In this document: piece by piece, positions 1 to 6,890 of the stretch
Layout: every line of letters begins with the position of its first letter
Numbering within the stretch: the stretch's first letter is position 1
NCBI GenBank assembly: GCA_945911685.1
Contig: CAMEAW010000138.1
Coordinates: forward strand, 1 to 7,279
DNA from: Bordetella parapertussis
GTDB lineage: Bacteria; Pseudomonadota; Gammaproteobacteria; Burkholderiales; Burkholderiaceae_B
Direction: 5' to 3'
Length of the DNA: 7,279 nucleotides
Program-made: the position numbers and the translations under genes
Notes under the pieces: model-generated
Seen by the model: the letters and a program-made list of their open reading frames with translations, nothing else
Told to the model about the DNA's origin: nothing
The model's database searches: none

Positions 1-83
1 CCCGCCTGGGCCAGACGACGTGCAATGCCACCTCCCATTGCGCCCAGTCCAATAAAGCCAATTGCGGCTTGTTCAAGCGACAT
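1..83 (-). CDS. NAD(P)-dependent oxidoreductase, 3-hydroxyisobutyrate dehydrogenase family (N-terminus only)
   Basis: Only the first 27 codons are inside the window; the rest lies beyond base 1. The translation begins MSLEQAAIGFIGLGAMGGG, a beta strand followed by the GxGxxG dinucleotide-binding loop (residues 12-17) typical of the 3-hydroxyisobutyrate/6-phosphogluconate dehydrogenase superfamily. Members oxidise beta-hydroxyacids or reduce the semialdehydes, using NAD(P). The substrate cannot be told from this fragment. The ATG (81-83) is preceded by a good GGAG ribosome-binding site 6 bases upstream, which fixes the start. It follows the amidase gene by 48 bp on the same strand, so the two are probably cotranscribed. 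A role in small-acid catabolism is inferred from that pairing. Tartronate semialdehyde reductase and a GLYR1-type reductase are alternatives. Confidence 0.85.
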   Translation of the reverse strand, partial: MSLEQAAIGFIGLGAMGGGIARRLAQA

Positions 84-131
84 TCAGTTCTCCGATCAGT
101 CTGTTTTTATACTTGTGATTGCTGCCAAGCA

Positions 132-1241
132 CTAAACCTCGAAGATCGCTTCGGGCAGTATGGCGCTGACACAAACGTTGGGCAAATCGACCGCATTGCT
201 AATACGCAGATCGACCGCGAGCGAGCAGATGACGTAGGCTTGCTCGCGACTAAAGCCGCGTTCGCCCAGAAGTTCGATCATGTCGAGTAGGGCATTGCGG
301 GCTGCCAACGTTAAATCTTCGCACTCTTGGGTGCCATCGTCACGGATGGGGAGGCCAGTCGTTGCGACAAAATTATGTGGCGCCGCCCATTGCGGTGCCG
401 CAAAATAACCCGGATGAGAAAAGCGGGGAAAGCGAGTTTTGCGGCGTGCGGCTTCACCGGCTAGTAGGCGAAAACGCACCACGGCGGTGGCGCCCATTTC
501 GATGGCGGTGATGCAGCATTCAGAGTCACCCTGCGCGTAGTGTGCATCACCTAGTGAGAACAGCGCACCGTCGACGCCGACCGGTAGTTGCAGGCGCGAG
601 CCGCGAGTCAGTTGACGAATATCTGCGTTGCCGCCGTTTTCGCGTGGTGGCATGGTGCGCAAGCCCGTGCTGGCGATGGGTTCGCGCGTTGGTACTGCAT
701 CGAGTGCATCGGGCAGTAACGCGATGCCGCCTCGACGAACCAGATCGGTCTCACGATCATTCCAAATGCGCAATTGGTCGTGTGAGGGGGCAACGCCGGC
801 GGTGCCCATAAAGATACCTTCGGGAATTTTGACCCCCGGAATTTGCGCTGACCGTGCAAAGCCCTGATCGACATGCCAGTGGGCAAGAAATTTTGCATCG
901 AAAATTTCGCGTAAAAAGCCAGCGCCTGGTCGAATGACTGTCCAGCCATAGTCCTGCGGGATCAGGTCAACAAATTCGACCTCAAGGATGTCGCCAGGTT
1001 TCGCCCCTTTGACAAAAATGGGCCCAGTAAGAGGGTGCCCTGCTTTTTTGTCGTTGCGCGCCAAATCTTCGAACACCATGTGCGGTTTGACCTGGCCATC
1101 AGCCGCGTCTCGGGTCTCGAGCAAGAGGTCTTCGCCCGGAGCGACTTCAAGAAGTGGCTCGATGTCAGGATGCCAACGGTTGTGGCCTGTGCCAGGGTCA
1201 TCGCGGAGGCGACGGTTGCGGTCGATATGGATAGATTTCAT
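132..1241 (-). CDS. Acetamidase/formamidase family protein (FmdA/AmdA type)
   Basis: A complete 369-residue protein of the FmdA/AmdA amidase family. Members hydrolyse formamide, acetamide or other short amides to ammonia and the acid in the cytoplasm. Family landmarks visible are GHNRWHPDIEP (residues 19-29, with candidate metal-binding His/Asp), GPIFVKGAKPGD (73-84), PRENGGNADI (199-208), LPVGVDGALFSLGDAHYAQ (219-237) followed by GDSEC and AIE (238-248), and DLRISNAVDLPN near the C-terminus (344-355). From memory the family usually has GDGE, so Ser240 is a small deviation. Length is in the range expected of bacterial formamidases and the chain looks intact. The ATG start has no strong Shine-Dalgarno; an AGG lies about 13 bases upstream. 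A dehydrogenase gene follows 48 bp downstream. The family is clear; the actual amide substrate is not, and many neighbours of catabolic clusters annotated this way are uncharacterised. Confidence 0.9.
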   Translation of the reverse strand: MKSIHIDRNRRLRDDPGTGHNRWHPDIEPLLEVAPGEDLLLETRDAADGQVKPHMVFEDLARNDKKAGHPLTGPIFVKGAKPGDILEVEFVDLIPQDYGWTVIRPGAGFLREIFDAKFLAHWHVDQGFARSAQIPGVKIPEGIFMGTAGVAPSHDQLRIWNDRETDLVRRGGIALLPDALDAVPTREPIASTGLRTMPPRENGGNADIRQLTRGSRLQLPVGVDGALFSLGDAHYAQGDSECCITAIEMGATAVVRFRLLAGEAARRKTRFPRFSHPGYFAAPQWAAPHNFVATTGLPIRDDGTQECEDLTLAARNALLDMIELLGERGFSREQAYVICSLAVDLRISNAVDLPNVCVSAILPEAIFEV

Positions 1242-1292
1242 GTCAATACAATAACCTAATCGTTGGCGTTTAGCACAGAGGTATTTCGGCTG

Positions 1293-1320
1293 ATTCTGTT
1301 GTTGACTCAGTGTTTGTCAA
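1293..1320 (-). promoter_or_regulatory. Candidate sigma70 promoter for the amidase-dehydrogenase pair
   Basis: On the minus strand a perfect TTGACA (1320-1315) is followed after 16 bases by CAGAAT (1298-1293), a 4/6 match to TATAAT. Transcription would start near 1286 and leave a leader of about 45 bases before the amidase ATG. The -35 box sits inside a perfect odd palindrome, GTTTGtCAAAC (1312-1322), which could be part of an operator. Seen in sequence only; promoter activity is inferred. Confidence 0.35.
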
Positions 1321-1325
1321 ACGCT

Positions 1326-1352
1326 GTTGAGCCTGCTTCGGCTTAGCTCAAC
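1326..1352 (-). terminator. Weak hairpin at the 3' end of the TPR gene
   Basis: GTTGAGC (1326-1332) and GCTCAAC (1346-1352) form a 7-bp inverted repeat with a 13-base loop, and the TAA stop of the TPR gene falls in the loop. There is no T-run after it in the minus direction, so it is at best a weak or Rho-assisted terminator, or an mRNA 3'-end stabiliser. Confidence 0.25.
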
Positions 1353-2542
1353 GAAGCCAGCGTCTGCTCGATGACGGTGCGTTGTGCGTGGCTGCCTCCA
1401 AGGGTGACCGAGTGTTTGACGCACCGATTCAGGGCCTGACGCGCGGTTGACACATCACGCGCGAGCCACGATGCTAAACCATCCACCCACCCTAAGGCGC
1501 TAGAGGCGCCGCCATGCCCTGCGTCAGCGTGTTTTTGTAGGCGCAGGCGACTAGCCTCTAACGCACTCGGCTGCCCCGTGCCGGCCGCAAGCATGGCCAA
1601 ATGTAGCTCTGCAAAAACATTGCCTCCATTTGCAAATTTATCTTGTGCAAATTTCTCTGCTGCACGCCAGCTCAAATCGGTTAGGCCTTGTAGTTTCAAG
1701 CGCCACAACAAAGAGGTGGTATCCGTCATGCCCACCAACGGCGGCGCATAGGCAAGATGGGGTTCAATCACCGTGCGTAAACGTTCAATCGCCTCGTCCG
1801 TCTGACCCAATTCAAGTTCGCAGAGCGCGGTGTGCCAGTGGATATGACCAAAAAGCATCGCTGTGTCGGGGTACTGCGCCAACCATGCGTTGGCAAAACT
1901 CATTGCAAGTTCTGGTTCATTGCGCTCAAACCTTGCATGCATCATGACATGGGCCGCGTTGCCATTTTCGGGTCGAAGTTCAAGACTACGAGAGACGAAG
2001 GGCAAACCGGCCTCAGGCTGATTGGTTTCAATCAGGACCCAGCCGCGATGGCTGAGCAACCAAGGGTGATCGCTCGGGTAATGTGGGACGAGTTTTTGTA
2101 CGAGGTCAAAACGTTGTTGATCATGATCGGCCTGACCGCTGAAGGCAATCAAGCCGAAAGCGCCTAATGCAAGTGATATGACTAGCGCATCGAGGGGCCA
2201 TTGCTCGGCATGCGTACGTAGGTTTTGCAGAGCTACCGCTGAACGGCCTTCAAGCATCAGGTTGATGATGCCGATATGAGACTGCTCGCGTTCTGTCACC
2301 GCTTTGACTAATAGTAATGCTCGCTTAGAGGCCTCTTGCGCTTGAACACCGCGACCTGCAGATTGCAACAGCAGCGCACGAGTGCTGTGTGCCAACGCAA
2401 AGGCAGGTGCGTGTTCAATGGCTAAATCAACCGCCGCCAGCGCCCCAGGCCAGGCGTGTAACTGACAATCGACCGCATCATCGTATGCCTCGAGGGCCTC
2501 TTTAGAGTGACACGTTACAACCTGATCAAAAGAATCTTTCAA
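1343..2542 (-). CDS. Tetratricopeptide repeat protein, StaR/TTC38-like
   Basis: A 399-residue, almost wholly alpha-helical protein with degenerate TPR helices. It has no signal peptide and no membrane segment, so it is probably cytoplasmic. An N-terminal pair of helices (about 14-80) has the TPR spacing A..D.A....P....AH..RA. The stretch SHRGWVLIE (164-172), ENGNAAHVMMHARFER (192-207), HWHTALCELELGQTDEA (235-251) and TTSLLWRLKLQGL (275-287) match the pattern of the StaR/TTC38 family found in bacteria and animals. The biochemical role of that family is unknown to me beyond presumed protein-protein contacts; one member, StaR, sits in a glycopeptide-antibiotic cluster. The start is TTG (2542-2540): AGGTGA lies 3 bases before it, and the in-frame codon two positions upstream is a stop, so no earlier start is possible. 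It lies 121 bp downstream of the egtD-like gene on the same strand. A functional link is possible but not shown. Confidence 0.8.
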   Translation of the reverse strand: MKDSFDQVVTCHSKEALEAYDDAVDCQLHAWPGALAAVDLAIEHAPAFALAHSTRALLLQSAGRGVQAQEASKRALLLVKAVTEREQSHIGIINLMLEGRSAVALQNLRTHAEQWPLDALVISLALGAFGLIAFSGQADHDQQRFDLVQKLVPHYPSDHPWLLSHRGWVLIETNQPEAGLPFVSRSLELRPENGNAAHVMMHARFERNEPELAMSFANAWLAQYPDTAMLFGHIHWHTALCELELGQTDEAIERLRTVIEPHLAYAPPLVGMTDTTSLLWRLKLQGLTDLSWRAAEKFAQDKFANGGNVFAELHLAMLAAGTGQPSALEASRLRLQKHADAGHGGASSALGWVDGLASWLARDVSTARQALNRCVKHSVTLGGSHAQRTVIEQTLASLS

Positions 2543-2562
2543 GAATCACCTGATAAATGTGT

Positions 2563-2591
2563 TGTATCCATTAAAAAATCTGTCACGCCAA
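2563..2591 (-). promoter_or_regulatory. Weak promoter candidate for the TPR gene
   Basis: Minus-strand TTGGCG (2591-2586, 4/6 to TTGACA) and GATACA (2568-2563, 3/6) are 17 bases apart, in the AT-rich gap between the egtD-like and TPR genes. Both boxes are poor. It is listed because the 121-bp gap leaves room for a separate promoter. Confidence 0.18.
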
Positions 2592-2663
2592 CTAAGAAAA
2601 ACCTGTACTCCCTGTCATGCTTTAATTTTTGGCAAGCCATGCCTCAGTCAGATCGTACGTAGA

Positions 2664-3614
2664 TCACTGCGCATAAATGACTGCAAAGTATTGTCGTTGA
2701 TCTGTCCAAACTTTTACCGACTGAAAGCCAGCGCGGTTCAGTAAGTGTTGAATAGAGGCGATCGAATATTTGTGCGAATTTTCGGTATGTATCATTTCGC
2801 CTTGTTTGAAGACGCGTTGCCTACCATGCCATGACACAACAGTATCGCGCAGCGCTTCAAGATAAAGTTCAACCCGTTCTTTTGAGTGATTAATCACCAC
2901 TTTATGACAAAACTGGCTGACATCAAAGTTCGAACCGATAATCGCGTTTACAGAGCGAAGAATATTCAAATTGAATGCGGCGGTTATTCTTAGTGGATCG
3001 TCATAGGCCGCGTGTAATACATCCTCTGCCTTCATGAGATCAACCCCAATCAGCAAACCGCCGCCTAGTGTTTCGCGTTTGATTTGTGTCAGCAAGGCTT
3101 CGGCTTCAGCTGGTAGAAAATTACCGATGCTTGAGCCTGGATAGAAAAAGGTTCTTGGTGCTTGACCGATCACAGCAGGAATTTTTAGCGTTTGCGAAAA
3201 GTCCATTCCGATCCCGTACATGGGGATCTGAGTATGCTGACTTTGTAGTTTTTCTAGGGCTTCTTTTAAGTAGCCAACTGAAAAGTCTATGGCCACATAA
3301 GACGATGGCTGAATCGATTCAAAGAGTCGGGCAGCCTTCTTACAATCCCCCGCACCCAAATCAATCAAAACAGGATTCTTGCCAACGGCCGCTGCAATTT
3401 CACTTTTGTATTGCGTCAGCAAACCTGCTTCAACGGCGGTTGGGTAGTATTCGGGCACGAACGTGATGGCAGTAAAGAGATGAGCACCAAGTGCGTCGTA
3501 TAAAAACTTAGGCGAGATCGATGCCGCCTCTGCCAATAACCCTGCTTCAATCTCAGACACTAGACTGTTGGGTTGGTTGACCTGAGGGCTGTCAAGAAAG
3601 ACGGGCTTTTGCAT
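2664..3614 (-). CDS. egtD: L-histidine N-alpha-methyltransferase (EgtD-type), SAM-dependent
   Basis: A 316-residue protein matching EgtD in length (about 320) and motif order. EgtD trimethylates L-histidine to hercynine with SAM, the first step of ergothioneine synthesis, in the cytoplasm. Visible landmarks are SPKFLYDALGAHLF (34-47), PEYYP (54-58), the SAM loop LIDLGAGD (83-90), YVAID (106-110), PGSSIGNF (159-166), AAYDD (202-206), ERVEL (246-250) and HTENSHKYS (276-284). Residues matching the histidine-binding set of mycobacterial EgtD are present: Tyr57 (or Tyr56), Asn165, Tyr204, Glu278 and Ser280. The Met that contacts substrate there (Met252) appears as Leu250. Retained Glu278 and Ser280 favour histidine over the tryptophan-type substrates of fungal homologues. 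No egtB or other ergothioneine gene is in the window. The gene is visibly more AT-rich than the amidase or ygiQ. The family is certain; histidine as substrate is inferred. Confidence 0.85.
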   Translation of the reverse strand: MQKPVFLDSPQVNQPNSLVSEIEAGLLAEAASISPKFLYDALGAHLFTAITFVPEYYPTAVEAGLLTQYKSEIAAAVGKNPVLIDLGAGDCKKAARLFESIQPSSYVAIDFSVGYLKEALEKLQSQHTQIPMYGIGMDFSQTLKIPAVIGQAPRTFFYPGSSIGNFLPAEAEALLTQIKRETLGGGLLIGVDLMKAEDVLHAAYDDPLRITAAFNLNILRSVNAIIGSNFDVSQFCHKVVINHSKERVELYLEALRDTVVSWHGRQRVFKQGEMIHTENSHKYSIASIQHLLNRAGFQSVKVWTDQRQYFAVIYAQ

Positions 3615-3776
3615 ACAAACATGTGACCTTGGCTAGACTGAGCGGTCTGTATAACATGAGATAACCGGCAAAAGCTGAAAATCGGAGTGGACCTATTCTT
3701 AGGCGCTCTTCTCTGTCGTGTCGGTAAGCGATTTTGAAGGGTCTAGTCCAAGCTGAGCCCACCGCAACACATTTTG

Positions 3777-3788
3777 CGCGAGCTCGCG
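3777..3788. repeat. Perfect 12-bp palindrome CGCGAGCTCGCG followed by a T-run
   Basis: A perfect inverted repeat in the divergent egtD-ygiQ region, followed on the plus strand by GGTTTTTC. As a hairpin it has only a 4-bp GC stem with an AGCT loop, so it is a poor terminator. It could equally be a protein-binding site, or chance in GC-rich DNA. Confidence 0.3.
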
Positions 3789-3842
3789 GTTTTTCAGGGC
3801 TTCGAGGTTCGCGGTTGACCGTAAGAGTTACAAGGGCTAGGT

Positions 3843-3854
3843 GCCTAATTAGGC
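3843..3854. promoter_or_regulatory. Perfect 12-bp palindrome GCCTAATTAGGC, possible operator upstream of ygiQ
   Basis: A perfect 12-bp palindrome 39-50 bases before the ygiQ ATG. It sits just upstream of a TACAAT hexamer and overlaps where a -35 box would lie. Such placement fits an operator for a dimeric repressor or activator. No regulator gene is in the window and the function is inferred. Confidence 0.3.
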
Positions 3855-3864
3855 TGACATTGCG

Positions 3865-3870
3865 TACAAT
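3865..3870 (+). promoter_or_regulatory. Candidate -10 box for ygiQ (TACAAT)
   Basis: TACAAT is a 5/6 match to the sigma70 -10 consensus. No good -35 lies 16-18 bases upstream; that place is taken by the palindrome at 3843-3854. If used, transcription starts near 3877 and the leader is only about 16 bases, so the message would carry little ribosome-binding sequence. Confidence 0.3.
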
Positions 3871-3892
3871 TAGGGCGATTGATTGAGTGATT

Positions 3893-6322
3893 ATGACCAC
3901 CTACACCGACGTTTCCCTCTTCCCACGTAACGCCAAGCCCCTGAGCAGCTATCGCAAGTTCTGGGCGGCGCGCTTTGGCGTGGCTCCCTTCTTGCCAATG
4001 AGCCGCGACGAGATGACCCAGCTTGGGTGGGATAGCTGTGACATCATTATTGTCACGGGTGACGCCTATGTCGATCACCCCAGCTTTGGCATGGCCGTAA
4101 TCGGGCGGATGCTTGAAAACCAAGGTTTTCGCGTTGGTATCATCGCCCAGCCTGATTGGCAAAGTGCCGAGCCATTTAAAGCCCTTGGTCAGCCAAATCT
4201 CTTTTTTGGTGTCACCGCTGGCAACATGGATTCGATGATCAATCGCTACACCGCTGATCGCAAAATGCGCAGCGATGATGCCTACACGGCGGGCGATGTT
4301 GGGGGCAAGCGCCCCGACCGTGCCGCAATTGTTTACACACAGCGCTGCAAAGAAGCCTACAAAGAGACCCCTGTGATCTTGGGTGGCATCGAGGGCTCAC
4401 TGCGACGCATCGCGCATTACGACTATTGGTCTGACAAGGTTCGCCGTTCGGTGGTCATCGATAGCAAGTGCGATCTGCTGCTGTACGGTAACGCTGAGCG
4501 TGCAGTGGTTGAGATCGCACATCGGTTGGCCGCAAAAGAGCCGATCGCTCAAATGACAGATATCCGTGGCACGGCCTATATGCGCCGCACCACCCCTGAG
4601 GGCTGGTTTGCGATCGACTCAACCAGCGTTGATGCACCCGGTCGCGTCGAGGCTCATGTCAACCCTTACTTGATGATTAGCGAGCAGGCGCTTGAGCAAG
4701 GCGAAAGCTGTGCGCGTAACGATGAGGCGCGTGAAGTGGCCGACGCAGCAAATGCTAAAAGCGCTAAGGCAGCCAACGCGAAAGCGTTAGGCGTTCATGC
4801 AACAAGCGCCAAGGCCGTAATCGCTAAGGCGCAAGAAGGTGCAAAGGCAGTAGGCAGCGGCAAGTTCAGCAGCGGTAAAGGCAGCGCAGGAAAAGGCAAC
4901 TTAGCCGCCAACGAAGCACCGCTTGTATTTGCGCCTAATCCTGCCCTGCAAACTAAAGGCAAACTCAAGGTGCCGCCGCGCGATCGCAGCGTGATTCGTT
5001 TGCCTTCTTATGAGCAAGTGAAATCGGATCCGGTTTTGTATGCGCATGCCAACCGCGTGCTGCACCTAGAAACGAATCCAGGCAATGCCCGTGCGCTTGT
5101 ACAGGCGCACGGTGAGGGGCGCACAGCGCGTGATGTGTGGATCAATCCGCCACCTATTCCGCTGACAACGCCTGAAATGGATTTGGTATTTGACTTGCCC
5201 TACGCTCGTAGCCCTCATCCGGTGTATGCGGATGAAAACGGTGGTCATGATGGCACAACCAAGATCCCCGCCTGGGAGATGATCCGCTTTAGCGTGAACA
5301 TCATGCGAGGCTGTTTTGGCGGTTGCACGTTTTGCTCGATCACTGAGCACGAAGGCCGAATCATTCAAAGCCGCAGTGAAGACTCTGTGATTCGCGAAAT
5401 CGAAGACATTCGCGACAAGGTACCCGGTTTTACCGGGGTCATTTCAGATCTTGGTGGTCCAACTGCCAACATGTATCGCATTGGCTGTAAAAGCCCTGAA
5501 ATTGAATCGGCTTGTCGCAAGCCAAGTTGCGTGTACCCCGATGTTTGTCAAAATCTAAATACTGATCACAGCTCGTTGATCCATATGTATCGGCGTGCGC
5601 GTGCGATCAAGGGCGTGAAAAAAATCTTGATCGGTTCAGGCCTGCGTTATGACCTAGCGGTGAAATCGCCTGAATATATCCGTGAGCTCGTCACGCATCA
5701 CGTGGGCGGCTATTTAAAGATTGCGCCCGAGCATACCGAGATGGGGCCTTTGTCTAAGATGATGAAGCCTGGTATCGGTAGCTACGACAAGTTTAAACAA
5801 ATGTTTGATAAGTTCAGCGCAGAAGCCGGCAAAAAACAGTTTTTGGTGCCGTACTTTATTGCGGCGCACCCCGGCACCAGTGATGAAGACATGATGCACT
5901 TGGCGGTTTGGCTCAAGAGCCATGGCTTTCGTGCCGATCAGGTGCAAACTTTTTACCCTAGCCCGATGGCGACGGCCACCGCGATGTATCACTCTGGACG
6001 CAACCCCTTAGGGCGTGTCACACGTACAAGCGAAACTGTTGATATCGTGCGAGGTGATCGCCGTCGCCGTTTACATAAGGCGTTTTTGCGCTATCACGAC
6101 GCAAACAATTGGCCCCTGCTACGCGAGGCGCTCAAGGCGATGGGGCGTTCGGATCTGATTGGCAACGGTAAAAAGCATTTGATTCCGTTTCACCAGCCCA
6201 GAACAGACGGCAGCTATACAAGCGCACGCCGTAAAAACAGTACTGAATCTATCGTGCGCAAAGCGGTGACGCCAGGTCGCATCTTGACCCAACATACCGG
6301 TTTACCGCCGCGTAAAAAGTAG
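3893..6322 (+). CDS. ygiQ: YgiQ family radical SAM protein
   Basis: An 809-residue radical SAM protein of the YgiQ (UPF0313) family, whose reaction is still unknown to me. The N-terminal YgiQ-type domain spans roughly 10-440 ([11 protein letters not shown] 56-66; GGIEGSLRR 164-172). The radical SAM core starts at the Cx3Cx2C cluster motif CFGGCTFC (Cys474, Cys478, Cys481), which binds the [4Fe-4S] cluster and SAM. It is followed by a second Cys group (532, 541, 546, 552) in the conserved GGPTANMY...CVYPDVC segment. The C-terminal DUF3362-like part runs from about 690. E. coli YgiQ is about 740 residues; the extra 70 correspond to an Ala/Lys/Gly-rich insert near 276-345. I chose ATG 3893 over the GTG two codons upstream; no strong Shine-Dalgarno supports either. 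It is monocistronic, diverging from egtD and ending 17 bases before a strong terminator. Confidence 0.95.
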   Translation: MTTYTDVSLFPRNAKPLSSYRKFWAARFGVAPFLPMSRDEMTQLGWDSCDIIIVTGDAYVDHPSFGMAVIGRMLENQGFRVGIIAQPDWQSAEPFKALGQPNLFFGVTAGNMDSMINRYTADRKMRSDDAYTAGDVGGKRPDRAAIVYTQRCKEAYKETPVILGGIEGSLRRIAHYDYWSDKVRRSVVIDSKCDLLLYGNAERAVVEIAHRLAAKEPIAQMTDIRGTAYMRRTTPEGWFAIDSTSVDAPGRVEAHVNPYLMISEQALEQGESCARNDEAREVADAANAKSAKAANAKALGVHATSAKAVIAKAQEGAKAVGSGKFSSGKGSAGKGNLAANEAPLVFAPNPALQTKGKLKVPPRDRSVIRLPSYEQVKSDPVLYAHANRVLHLETNPGNARALVQAHGEGRTARDVWINPPPIPLTTPEMDLVFDLPYARSPHPVYADENGGHDGTTKIPAWEMIRFSVNIMRGCFGGCTFCSITEHEGRIIQSRSEDSVIREIEDIRDKVPGFTGVISDLGGPTANMYRIGCKSPEIESACRKPSCVYPDVCQNLNTDHSSLIHMYRRARAIKGVKKILIGSGLRYDLAVKSPEYIRELVTHHVGGYLKIAPEHTEMGPLSKMMKPGIGSYDKFKQMFDKFSAEAGKKQFLVPYFIAAHPGTSDEDMMHLAVWLKSHGFRADQVQTFYPSPMATATAMYHSGRNPLGRVTRTSETVDIVRGDRRRRLHKAFLRYHDANNWPLLREALKAMGRSDLIGNGKKHLIPFHQPRTDGSYTSARRKNSTESIVRKAVTPGRILTQHTGLPPRKK
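4739..4912 (+). repeat. Ala/Lys then Gly/Lys-rich low-complexity insert inside ygiQ
   Basis: Residues 283-340 of YgiQ read as irregular repeats: [30 protein letters not shown], then [15 protein letters not shown]. There are nine Lys (289, 292, 297, 307, 312, 318, 324, 329, 334), and between them only one acidic residue (Glu315). The repeats are not kept at DNA level: Ala uses GCA, GCT, GCC and GCG, and Lys uses AAA and AAG, all interchangeably. Composition resembles the AKA-type tails of bacterial histone-H1-like proteins. It is probably a flexible, positively charged, solvent-exposed loop ahead of the radical SAM core. Confidence 0.8.
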
Positions 6323-6338
6323 GCAAAAAATAGGCAAG

Positions 6339-6378
6339 AAAAAAGCCCTGACGCAATGCATTGTGTCAGGGCTTTTTT
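6339..6378. terminator. Strong bidirectional intrinsic terminator between ygiQ and the secreted-protein gene
   Basis: An A6 run (6339-6344), a long stem GCCCTGACGCAA / TTGTGTCAGGGC (one G-U pair) around a TGCA loop, and a T6 run (6373-6378). The symmetry supplies a T-tract on both strands, so it ends ygiQ from the left and the small secreted-protein gene from the right. It starts 17 bases after the ygiQ stop and lies 14 bases past the stop of the opposing gene. Confidence 0.93.
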
Positions 6379-6391
6379 CGATCAACTGGCT

Positions 6392-6769
6392 TTACTCGAA
6401 GACTGCTGTTGTGACATCAGTACTCTTGTTGTAACGCAGAGTGATCTTGTTGATTGAACAGAGATCTATGTTTTCCCATGTTCTGTCATCGTCTTCGCCG
6501 TAGCCGTCCCAATGTATCTTCATGTCATAGATACAAACTGAACCTTGTTTGTTGAAGACCATTTCGCGTGAGCGGCCATTCGCCAAAATTGATCTGCCTA
6601 GGCGGTCTGGCCCCCAGCTTTTTGATTTACTAGGTGTAATGTAAACGGATTCGATATCGTAGCCTGTACGATTGGTTAATGTGAAATCGGCATCGCCGGC
6701 AAACGCAACGTGACCGATCGCTAAAGATGCTGCAACGACCAATGATTTGAAGAAAGTTTTAAAGTTCAT
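6392..6769 (-). CDS. Small secreted (periplasmic) protein of unknown function
   Basis: A 125-residue protein with a clear Sec signal peptide: a basic start (MNFKTFFKS), a hydrophobic core LVVAASLAIGHVAF, and probable signal peptidase I cleavage after AFA-24, leaving about 101 residues. The mature part opens with DFTLTNRTGYDIESVYITPS, followed by SWGPDRLGR (51-59), and has two Cys (79 and 104) that could form a periplasmic disulfide. An acidic patch, DGYGEDDDRTWEN (88-100), sits between them. The pattern suggests an all-beta, immunoglobulin-like or jelly-roll fold; I recall similar short exported proteins in other Proteobacteria but no function. It stands alone between a shared terminator and a possible own promoter (6817-6846). 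Its composition is AT-rich (one 60-base line sampled at about 38% GC), unlike the amidase gene, which may indicate transfer. The ATG at 6769 fits the signal peptide; the ribosome-binding site is weak (GGGGCAG about 9 bases upstream). Confidence 0.8.
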   Translation of the reverse strand: MNFKTFFKSLVVAASLAIGHVAFAGDADFTLTNRTGYDIESVYITPSKSKSWGPDRLGRSILANGRSREMVFNKQGSVCIYDMKIHWDGYGEDDDRTWENIDLCSINKITLRYNKSTDVTTAVFE

Positions 6770-6816
6770 TTAATGCTGCCCCATGCGTGTTACGCGCTGA
6801 ACGATCGCGCACTGAA

Positions 6817-6846
6817 ATTCTCATGTTTTCCATGCGCCTCGGTCAA
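6817..6846 (-). promoter_or_regulatory. Candidate sigma70 promoter for the secreted-protein gene
   Basis: On the minus strand TTGACC (6846-6841, 5/6) is followed after 18 bases by GAGAAT (6822-6817, 4/6). A start near 6810 would give a leader of about 40 bases. A 10-bp-period direct repeat (6871-6890) lies about 25 bases upstream of the -35 box, where an activator could bind. Sequence match only. Confidence 0.3.
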
Positions 6847-6870
6847 GAGGTTTTAGGCCAGAGCGTGGGC

Positions 6871-6890
6871 GGTATTGCGAGGTATTGCAC
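6871..6890. repeat. Tandem 10-bp direct repeat (GGTATTGCga GGTATTGCac)
   Basis: Two copies of GGTATTGC are exactly 10 bp apart, one helical turn, in the 195-bp gap upstream of the secreted-protein gene. TGCAC also recurs at 6886, 6906 and 6921. It could be a binding site for an activator contacting one DNA face; chance is possible with only 8-bp units. Confidence 0.35.

Noticed and set aside
3887..3892. GTG two codons upstream as the ygiQ start
   Set aside because: It gives only two more residues, has no better ribosome-binding site, and ATG at 3893 with MTTYTD is the simpler choice.
3592..3900. Minus-strand open frame of 102 codons spanning the egtD-ygiQ gap, considered as an egtB remnant or small protein
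   Set aside because: The translation has no EgtB motifs, is rich in Arg, and overlaps the starts of both genes. It looks like chance.
5066..5368. Minus-strand open frame opposite the YgiQ iron-sulfur region
   Set aside because: Antisense shadow of a strongly conserved coding region with no motif of its own.
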